Shown: positions 6,487 through 14,901 of the stretch, one piece after another
Position numbering within the stretch: the first letter of the stretch is position 1
How the letters are laid out: every line of letters begins with the position of its first letter
NCBI GenBank assembly: GCA_039920865.1
Contig: JBDSCZ010000260.1
Coordinates: 1-14,901 of the forward strand
Source of the DNA: AVCC01 sp039920865
GTDB taxonomy: Bacteria > Pseudomonadota > Gammaproteobacteria > Burkholderiales > Burkholderiaceae_D
Direction of reading: 5' to 3'
DNA: 14,901 bases
Notes under the pieces: model-generated
The model's input: only the letters and a program-made list of their open reading frames with translations
What the model was told of the DNA's origin: nothing
Database searches by the model: none
Translations under genes and position numbers: made by a program

Positions 6487-7629
6487 ATGAATCTTGATTT
6501 TCTTCAAAACCTGTTGGTGCGCCTCACCGGCGGCGATGCCGTCCTCGCCCTGGTGTTGCAGATATTCATTGTCGTGCTGGTTGTCGTGGTGGCGAACCTG
6601 TTCCTGCGCCGCGCGTTGGCAAAGCTGGAAGAGCGCACCCGGCGCACCAGTACGCCGTGGGATTTCGCGCTGGTGTCGGCGGCACGCAAGCCGCTGACGG
6701 TGCTGGCATGGATCATCGGCATCGCCTTTGCCGCCCGCATCATCCAGACGGAGACGGATGCGGCTTTGTTCGAGGCTGTTGCGCCGATCCGCACCATAGG
6801 TGTAATTGCCTGCATGACCTGGTTTCTCATACGTTTCATCAGCAATGTGCAAAATGGCGTCATGGCGCAGCGCCAGGCGCGCGGCGAGTTAATGGACCGT
6901 ACCACCGTGGACGCCATCGGCAAGCTGTTGCGGGTATCGGTCCTGATTACAGCGATGCTGGTCGGCCTGCAAAGCCTGGGGTTTTCGATTTCAGGGGTAC
7001 TTGCTTTTGGCGGTATCGGCGGTATTGCGATCGGTTTTGCAGCCAAGGATATGCTGGCCAACTTCTTCGGCGGATTGATGGTGTATCTCGACCGGCCGTT
7101 TGCCGTGGGCGACTGGATCCGTTCGCCCGAAAAGCAGATCGAAGGCACGGTGGAGGAAATCGGCTGGCGTCTGACCCGCATCCGCACTTTCGATCAGCGC
7201 CCTCTATATGTGCCCAATGCCATTTTCACCCAAATTGCGGTCGAGAATGCATCGAGGATGACCAATCGCCGCATCAGTGAAACCATCGGCGTGCGCTACG
7301 ATGACCTCGACCGCATCGCCAATATCGTAACCGACATCAAGATCATGCTGCAGGCCCACCCGGAGATCGATCAGGCCCAGACCACGATCGTAAATTTCAT
7401 CCAGTTTGCAGCATCCTCGCTCGACATCATGCTCTACACTTTTACCCGCACTACGCAATGGGTCGCGTTTCATGAGATCAAGCAGGACGTGATGCTCAAG
7501 GTTGCCGAAATCATTACACGCCATGGCGCAGAGATTGCGTTTCCAACCCGAACGCTGCATCTCGCTGATGTTGCCAACGCCGCTTTGGCAGGGCAGAATT
7601 TATCCTTGCTGAAGTCCGGAAATGCGTAA
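6487..7629 (+). CDS. MscS-family mechanosensitive ion channel (five-helix, YnaI-like)
   Basis: This inner-membrane channel is expected to open under membrane tension and release ions and solutes during hypo-osmotic shock. The 380-residue protein has hydrophobic helices at about 18-40, 68-87, 100-120, 146-164 and 168-190. The last is the Gly/Ala-rich pore helix (GVLAFGGIGGIAIGFAAKDMLANFFGG region). The conserved beta-domain entry follows with MVYLDRPFAVGDWI, then GTVEEIGWRLTRIRTFD and YVPNAIF, and a C-terminal alpha/beta vestibule domain. Five helices place it with mid-sized members such as YnaI rather than three-helix MscS. ATG 6487 is the only start before the first helix, yet the upstream bases (CCCGTTTCCC) contain no Shine-Dalgarno. 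TAGAAT at 6427-6432 is a possible -10 without a convincing -35. The hairpins at 7638-7721 follow the stop. Confidence 0.92.
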   Translation: MNLDFLQNLLVRLTGGDAVLALVLQIFIVVLVVVVANLFLRRALAKLEERTRRTSTPWDFALVSAARKPLTVLAWIIGIAFAARIIQTETDAALFEAVAPIRTIGVIACMTWFLIRFISNVQNGVMAQRQARGELMDRTTVDAIGKLLRVSVLITAMLVGLQSLGFSISGVLAFGGIGGIAIGFAAKDMLANFFGGLMVYLDRPFAVGDWIRSPEKQIEGTVEEIGWRLTRIRTFDQRPLYVPNAIFTQIAVENASRMTNRRISETIGVRYDDLDRIANIVTDIKIMLQAHPEIDQAQTTIVNFIQFAASSLDIMLYTFTRTTQWVAFHEIKQDVMLKVAEIITRHGAEIAFPTRTLHLADVANAALAGQNLSLLKSGNA

Positions 7630-7637
7630 TGTGTATT

Positions 7638-7665
7638 CTCAAATAAATAGACAGTATTTTTTGAG
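7638..7665 (+). terminator. AT-rich hairpin after the channel gene
   Basis: CTCAAA (7638-7643) pairs with TTTGAG (7660-7665). Inside it AAATA (7645-7649) pairs with TATTT (7655-7659) around loop GACAG, with T7644 bulged. It lies 9 bases after the mscS-family stop. It is weak because it is AT-rich, and probably works with the stronger hairpin that follows. Confidence 0.35.
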
Positions 7666-7673
7666 TAACCCAT

Positions 7674-7721
7674 AAATAAAGCGGGATATGCACGAATTTA
7701 TCGCATACCCCGCATTTATTT
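7674..7721. terminator. Bidirectional terminator between convergent genes
   Basis: AAATAAA+GCGGG+A+TATGC (7674-7691) pairs with GCATA+C+CCCGC+A+TTTATTT (7703-7721), about 17 pairs with one mismatch and one bulge, loop 11 bases. The A-rich left arm and T-rich right arm give a U-rich tail in either direction, as expected between the + strand channel gene and the - strand membrane-protein gene. Confidence 0.75.
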
Positions 7722-7777
7722 GTTGTTCCATATGCGTATTCAGCCATTTCAAAGCGGTCCGGGCGCAGATCCGATCT

Positions 7778-7795
7778 AAAGACCGGCAATCGGTC
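7778..7795 (-). terminator. Possible terminator of the small membrane-protein gene
   Basis: On the - strand GACCG, loop ATTGC, CGGTC is followed by TTTA. It lies about 30 bases beyond the stop of the gene at 7826-8188. The stem is only 5 bp and the T-run is short. Confidence 0.35.
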
Positions 7796-7825
7796 GCTGC
7801 GCTTGATTGCCATAGCTGTTCTGCC

Positions 7826-8188
7826 TCAGACCGGCATCGCCTTGTTGTCGTTCAGATCAAGAAAGCCCTTGATCAGGCGATAGGCTTTCCAGATCCAAAC
7901 AACAAAGAGAATCGGAATCCCGATCACGATGCCGACAAAGGTGAAGATGCAGGCCCAGCCGATCGCGCTCCAGAACAGGAACCACCAGAACGAACGGATT
8001 TGCCAGCTGTGGTGGCTATAGACGAAAGTGCCGGTGGCATCGTCGCGTTTGACGTAGTTGATGATCAGCGGAATGAATGAGAACAAACCCCACGAAAATA
8101 CGAAACCGGCGGCATGGAACAGATACAGCCACCATGCCAGGGTCTTGACGGTGTCCAGCTTGGTATCGAATACGATTTCTTGTGACAT
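7826..8188 (-). CDS. Small DUF4870-like integral membrane protein
   Basis: The 120-residue protein has hydrophobic segments at about 17-45, 66-83 and 84-101. Between the first two lies a polar loop, VKRDDATGTFVYSHHSWQIR. The pattern of a helix ending in the P-L-I-I-N-Y-V-K-R-D-D type, a loop with S-H-x-x-W-Q-I-R-x-F-W-W, then a Gly-rich helix and a basic R-L-I-K-G end resembles DUF4870/Tic20-like small membrane proteins of unknown function, common in proteobacteria. ATG (8186-8188) is supported by AAGGAG on the - strand (complement of 8194-8199), 5 bases upstream. It lies downstream of the chemoreceptor gene on the same strand but is separated by a strong terminator, so it likely has its own promoter; I could not identify one with confidence. 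No function can be assigned. Confidence 0.8.
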   Translation of the reverse strand: MSQEIVFDTKLDTVKTLAWWLYLFHAAGFVFSWGLFSFIPLIINYVKRDDATGTFVYSHHSWQIRSFWWFLFWSAIGWACIFTFVGIVIGIPILFVVWIWKAYRLIKGFLDLNDNKAMPV

Positions 8189-8269
8189 ACAGACTCCTTG
8201 CCTAATGGGTTTTGTTGTTTGAATAACCGGAATTATTTCACGGTTTGGGTAATGGAGTTGTGTAATACG

Positions 8270-8305
8270 AAAACAGGGTGCGCTTTTTTAGGAGCGCACC
8301 CTGTT
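8270..8305 (-). terminator. Strong terminator after the chemoreceptor gene
   Basis: A perfect 13-bp stem pairs 8272-8284 with 8293-8305 (core GGGTGCGCT / AGCGCACCC), with an 8-base loop. Read on the - strand it ends in TTTTCG, beginning 36 bases after the chemoreceptor stop. The + strand side lacks a T-run. Confidence 0.85.
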
Positions 8306-8340
8306 GCTTTATTGCGATTGCGCGCAGTTTTCAATGCTGC

Positions 8341-10038
8341 TTAAAATTCGCTCCAGTCATCGCCATTTGCCTGTTGGACAGGCGCGATTTTTTTCGACTT
8401 CCGATACGCTGTGTTAGCTGCCGGTTCGGATGATATTTTACGTGGCGGCGTGTTGTCCCGTTTTGCCGCGACCGGTAAGCCTGCGATTGCGATTGTGCCG
8501 TTCAGCGTGAAGACACTAACGACTTCCGCCAGGTTTTTGGCCTGGTCTTGCAGGGATTCTGCTGCCGCAGCTGCCTGCTCCACCAATGCAGCATTCTGCT
8601 GTGTCACCTGGTCCATTTGCGTAATGGCAGTGTTGATCTGCTCGATGCCGGCACTTTGTTCCTGGCTGGCAGCGGTGATTTCGCACATGATGTCGGTCAC
8701 GCGCTTTACGCTGGAAACGATCTCGTCCATCGTGGCACCGGCCTCACTCACCAGTTGGCTGCCCATTTCGACTCTTTCAACCGAATCGCCGATCAGCAAT
8801 TTGATTTCTCTCGCCGCTGCTGCGCTGCGCTGCGCCAGATTGCGCACTTCGGTAGCGACCACCGCAAAGCCGCGTCCCTGTTCTCCGGCGCGGGCAGCTT
8901 CTACTGCCGCGTTCAGGGCCAGGATATTGGTCTGGAACGCGATGCCATCGATGACGGAGATGATGTCGACGATTTTTTTTGCGGATGCATCAATCGCACT
9001 CATGGTGTCAACGACTTGCGCCACCACAGCGCCCCCCTTTACTGCGACATCCGAGGCCGAGGCCGCCAACTGGTTGGCTTGGCGCGCATTGTCCGCATTC
9101 TGCCTGACGGTAGAGGTCAATTCCTCCATGGAGGAGGCGGTTTCTTCGAGCGAGCTGGCCTGCTGTTCCGTGCGTGAAGACAAATCCATGTTGCCGGCTG
9201 CAATCTGGCTGGAAGCGGTTGCGATGGTATCAGTGCCGGAACGGACCTGGCTCACCGTCCTGGACAGGCTGTCGCTCATGTCCTTCAATGCCTGCATCAT
9301 TTGACCGGTTTCATTGCTGGACGTGACATCGATACGCTGGGTCAAATCACCGGAGGCAACATTCCTGGCGATGGTGACCGCCTCCAGCAAGGGGCGCGTA
9401 ATGGCACGGATCAGCCATATGCCCATGATGGCGGCAATCAGCAGTCCAAGCGCGATGGCCGCAATCGACCATGCGCGGAAGCTGTCATACATGGACTGGG
9501 ATTTTTCGTATTCACTGTTTCCGACATCCAGCTGCAGTTGGATGAGTGCATTCGTGTGTTCCAGCACGGGTAAAAACAATTGCGTCATCGGCCCTTGCAT
9601 CACTTCGGTTGCCAGGCCGAAGTCCTTGGCGTGTATGGCCGCAACGGCTGGCTGGACGGCATCGGCTATAAATTTTTTGCGCGCTTCAGAAAATTTATCG
9701 GCAAGAATTTTTTCTTCCGGTGTCAGATAGGTGGCTGCATACATATCCCATATCCGCGTAATCTCTTCGATCCTTTTTTGTATCGGTTCTATGCTTTTCT
9801 CTGCACCTGCCGAGCCTGCGACAATGGATTCTGCAACGGAGACCTTGTTTTGAAGCAGCAGTCGAATGATGCTGTCCAGCTGCCCCATCGCCACCAAGCG
9901 GTCAGCGTAGATGGTTTTCAGCGAATCGTTGGTGGCGCCCAGGCTGTACAGGCCGGCGCCGCCGATGCTGGTCAGTAGCAAGGCCAGAAAACTGAGGACA
10001 ATAGTCAGGCGTGATTTGATGGTCAGATTGTTGAGCAT
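8341..10038 (-). CDS. Methyl-accepting chemotaxis protein (Tsr/Tar-like)
   Basis: This inner-membrane chemoreceptor senses a periplasmic ligand and controls CheA through CheW. The 565 residues follow the classic order. The first membrane helix is at about 11-31, the periplasmic four-helix-bundle sensor at 32-187 and the second membrane helix at 189-211. A HAMP linker spans 212-265 (ITRPLLEAVTIARNVASGDLTQ...). The long signalling coiled coil runs to about 510, with the hairpin tip IDGIAFQTNILALNAAVEAA at 363-382 and AGEQGRGFAVVATEVRNLAQ following. EEtASS-type segments near 298-304 look like methylation sites. A flexible tail ends D-W-S-E-F, matching the xWxxF pentapeptide that tethers CheR/CheB, so the receptor probably recruits its own adaptation enzymes. 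The - strand start has AGGAGA 8 bases upstream. The ligand cannot be predicted. No che genes are nearby, so it is an orphan receptor locus. Confidence 0.95.
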   Translation of the reverse strand: MLNNLTIKSRLTIVLSFLALLLTSIGGAGLYSLGATNDSLKTIYADRLVAMGQLDSIIRLLLQNKVSVAESIVAGSAGAEKSIEPIQKRIEEITRIWDMYAATYLTPEEKILADKFSEARKKFIADAVQPAVAAIHAKDFGLATEVMQGPMTQLFLPVLEHTNALIQLQLDVGNSEYEKSQSMYDSFRAWSIAAIALGLLIAAIMGIWLIRAITRPLLEAVTIARNVASGDLTQRIDVTSSNETGQMMQALKDMSDSLSRTVSQVRSGTDTIATASSQIAAGNMDLSSRTEQQASSLEETASSMEELTSTVRQNADNARQANQLAASASDVAVKGGAVVAQVVDTMSAIDASAKKIVDIISVIDGIAFQTNILALNAAVEAARAGEQGRGFAVVATEVRNLAQRSAAAAREIKLLIGDSVERVEMGSQLVSEAGATMDEIVSSVKRVTDIMCEITAASQEQSAGIEQINTAITQMDQVTQQNAALVEQAAAAAESLQDQAKNLAEVVSVFTLNGTIAIAGLPVAAKRDNTPPRKISSEPAANTAYRKSKKIAPVQQANGDDWSEF

Positions 10039-10104
10039 GTGATTGTCTCCTGCTTATAGTGGAATTGTTGCAAACGCAAATTTCAGCGCTGCTATGTTGC
10101 TGCC

Positions 10105-10132
10105 ATTCTATTCTTACACGATACTTACGCAA
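10105..10132 (-). promoter_or_regulatory. Possible chemoreceptor promoter
   Basis: On the - strand TTGCGT (complement of 10127-10132) and TAGAAT (complement of 10105-10110) are 16 bp apart, about 67 bases before the start codon. The -10 matches 5 of 6 sigma-70 positions, the -35 only 3. I did not find a good flagellar sigma-28 (TAAA-N15-GCCGATAA) match, though a TAAA lies further upstream. Confidence 0.35.
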
Positions 10133-10150
10133 TTCCTGAAAAAACTATCT

Positions 10151-10186
10151 TTAAGGCAATGCAGATCAATGATAAATTTGCCTTAA
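10151..10186. promoter_or_regulatory. 9+9 bp inverted repeat upstream of the chemoreceptor promoter
   Basis: TTAAGGCAA (10151-10159) and TTGCCTTAA (10178-10186) are exact inverted copies separated by 18 bases. They lie just upstream of the promoter candidate at 10105-10132, where an activator would bind. The centres are 27 bp apart, between two and three helical turns. There is no T-run, so it is not a terminator. The binding protein is unknown. Confidence 0.4.
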
Positions 10187-10253
10187 TGGAGTGCTTGCGA
10201 TGCTTATTTGCAACATTTTGCACAAACACGATCGGGCGTTAATGCTTCAGATG

Positions 10254-10293
10254 AAAAAAGAGGAGCAAGGCGCGTACCTTGTTCCTCTCTTTT
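10254..10293 (-). terminator. Terminator after serB
   Basis: AGAGGAGCAAGG (10259-10270) pairs with CCTTGTTCCTCT (10277-10288), 12 bp with one G-T, loop CGCGTA. Read on the - strand, a run of six T follows. CTTTT on the + strand side makes it weakly bidirectional. It closes the mfd-serB transcript 57 bases past the serB stop. Confidence 0.88.
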
Positions 10294-10349
10294 AATGCGG
10301 TCCGGAATGCTGCCGGGGATGTTGTGTCTGTATCCGCGCGGCGGATCAG

Positions 10350-11219
10350 TCAAGCACTTGTCATTTGGGATGGCAGCTGGCCAAATAGCGTCAGAACGCC
10401 ATCCAGTCCGACAAAATTCAAGGCCACATCTGCCTGAACGCGCACGATAGGCTTGGCACGGAAGGCCACCGACAGTCCGGCGATCCCCATCATTTTCAGG
10501 TCATTGGCGCCATCGCCCATCACGATCGCTTCGGCCGGCGAGATGCCGAGGGCGGCGCAGGTGCGCTCCACCGTGGCTTTCTTCTCTTCGGCGTCGACGA
10601 TGCCGCCCACCACGCGGCCGGTGAGTTTGCCATCCTTGATTTCGAGCACGTTGGCATGGGTGATATCCAGTCCGAGACGGGTTTTCATGCGGTCAGTGAA
10701 GAAGGTGAAGCCGCCGGAAACCAGCAGCGTCTTCAGGCCTGCGGCCTTGAGTGCGGTCAGCATCGCTTCGGCGCCCATAGATAATTGCAGCCTTTCGTCG
10801 TACACGCGCTGCAGCGCGCCAGCGTCCAGCCCCTCCAGTAGCGCCACGCGGCGGGTCAGGCTTTCACGGAATGCGATTTCGCCGCGCATCGCCGCTTCGG
10901 TAATCGCTGCGACCTGCGGTTTCAGGCCCTGCATGTCGGCGATTTCATCGATGCATTCGATCGTGATCAGGGTCGAATCCATGTCCATCGCCACCAGTTT
11001 GAAGTCGCTCAAGGCGAGGTTCGGCGGCATGAACGCCGCATCCAGTTGGGCGGCGTGGCTTTCGGCCTCGATTCGCGTCTTGAGTTCGTCCGAATAGCTG
11101 ATGTCTTCGCAGCGGTAGGCGTTGGCGTGGATCGCCACGAGGTTCTTGGCCTCCGCCATGGCTGCGATGCGCTCGATGGTGGTGCGCTCGGTGCTGGTGC
11201 CTTGCAGGATCAGATTCAT
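10350..11219 (-). CDS. serB: Phosphoserine phosphatase SerB
   Basis: SerB hydrolyses L-3-phosphoserine to serine, the last step of the phosphorylated serine pathway, in the cytoplasm. The 289-residue protein has a short N-terminal regulatory-type region (1-70) and a HAD phosphatase domain. Motif I is D-M-D-S-T (D79 nucleophile, D81 acid/base). E88 and the neighbouring ECIDEIAD are typical of SerB. The cap segment carries F-R-E-S-L-T-x-R-V-x-L-L-x-G. Motif II is L-V-S-G-G-F (S168), a basic motif III lies at EEKK (211-214), and motif IV is M-G-D-G-A-N-D-L (D236, D240). All catalytic residues are present. The - strand start at 11219 has no clear Shine-Dalgarno (upstream AAACATAAACC). It follows mfd by 50 bases on the same strand, consistent with cotranscription, and ends before a strong terminator. 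Confidence 0.96.
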   Translation of the reverse strand: MNLILQGTSTERTTIERIAAMAEAKNLVAIHANAYRCEDISYSDELKTRIEAESHAAQLDAAFMPPNLALSDFKLVAMDMDSTLITIECIDEIADMQGLKPQVAAITEAAMRGEIAFRESLTRRVALLEGLDAGALQRVYDERLQLSMGAEAMLTALKAAGLKTLLVSGGFTFFTDRMKTRLGLDITHANVLEIKDGKLTGRVVGGIVDAEEKKATVERTCAALGISPAEAIVMGDGANDLKMMGIAGLSVAFRAKPIVRVQADVALNFVGLDGVLTLFGQLPSQMTSA

Positions 11220-11238
11220 GGTTTATGTTTAAATTTAT

Positions 11239-11252
11239 TTGAATGTATTCAA
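11239..11252. repeat. Small palindrome in the mfd-serB gap
   Basis: TTGAAT-GT-ATTCAA is a 6+6 bp inverted repeat with a 2-base centre in the AT-rich 50-base gap between mfd and serB. A 2-base loop is too tight for an RNA hairpin, so a protein-binding site is the only functional reading; it may be chance. Confidence 0.25.
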
Positions 11253-11269
11253 TGGCTTGAAATCCACAT

Positions 11270-14878
<3,609 letters not shown>

Positions 14879-14901
14879 TCGGTAATGACAGGAAGCACGT
14901 C

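Noticed and set aside
7688..8080. + strand frame of 130 codons over the hairpin and small membrane-protein gene
   Set aside because: It starts inside the terminator stem and runs antisense to a gene with good membrane helices and a strong ribosome binding site.
10068..10079. TTGC-N4-GCAA in the chemoreceptor leader as a PhaR site
   Set aside because: One such match is expected by chance in a window this size, and it has no second copy nearby or pha gene context.
10133..10160. Sigma-28 flagellar promoter for the chemoreceptor
   Set aside because: A TAAA is present on the - strand, but the -10 at the proper distance does not resemble GCCGATAA.
14879..14901. ATG at 14885 (+ strand) as the start of a divergent gene such as ispD
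   Set aside because: Only five codons are visible, there is no ribosome binding site, and the gap to the mfd start would be 6 bases. ispD beside mfd is common in this group, but the sequence here cannot show it.

Overview
The window looks like ordinary chromosome from a betaproteobacterium of the Burkholderiales, most likely an Oxalobacteraceae member near Herminiimonas, Janthinobacterium or Herbaspirillum. The basis is a phaB-phaR polyhydroxybutyrate pair, an Mfd and SerB of the betaproteobacterial type in tandem, a chemoreceptor with a betaproteobacterial-style xWxxF tail, and moderately GC-rich coding DNA. The family placement is from protein resemblance and memory, not a search. I see no rRNA, tRNA, CRISPR array or complete transposon.

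Left part (1-5155, all + strand): the 3' end of phaB with its terminator, then phaR behind a short regulatory region containing two TTGC-N3-GCAA palindromes. Next come rimO, a small exported protein of unknown function 2 bases after rimO, and metC. The last three probably share a transcript. A 350-base AT-rich gap leads to a hemerythrin-fold protein in which nearly all expected iron ligands are replaced.

Middle part (5236-7629, + strand): a zinc-type alcohol dehydrogenase/quinone reductase pseudogene broken by one in-frame amber codon and one single-base deletion, then a five-helix MscS-type mechanosensitive channel. A pair of hairpins at 7638-7721 closes the + strand genes where they meet the convergent - strand set.

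Right part (7826-14878, all - strand, transcribed right to left): mfd, serB, a Tsr/Tar-like methyl-accepting chemotaxis protein and a small DUF4870-like membrane protein. mfd and serB lie 50 bases apart and end at a strong terminator. The chemoreceptor has its own promoter candidate, an upstream 9+9 bp inverted repeat and its own 13-bp-stem terminator.

The most notable observation is inside mfd. A 90-bp GC-rich, hairpin-forming repeat (14595-14684) adds 30 in-frame residues to the N-terminal UvrB-like module. It is bounded by TTCCC/GGGAA termini and flanked by AGCG direct repeats, and removing it restores a smooth Mfd reading. It looks like a small palindromic mobile repeat fixed in an essential-type repair gene without breaking it. 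I found no convincing new multi-gene system.
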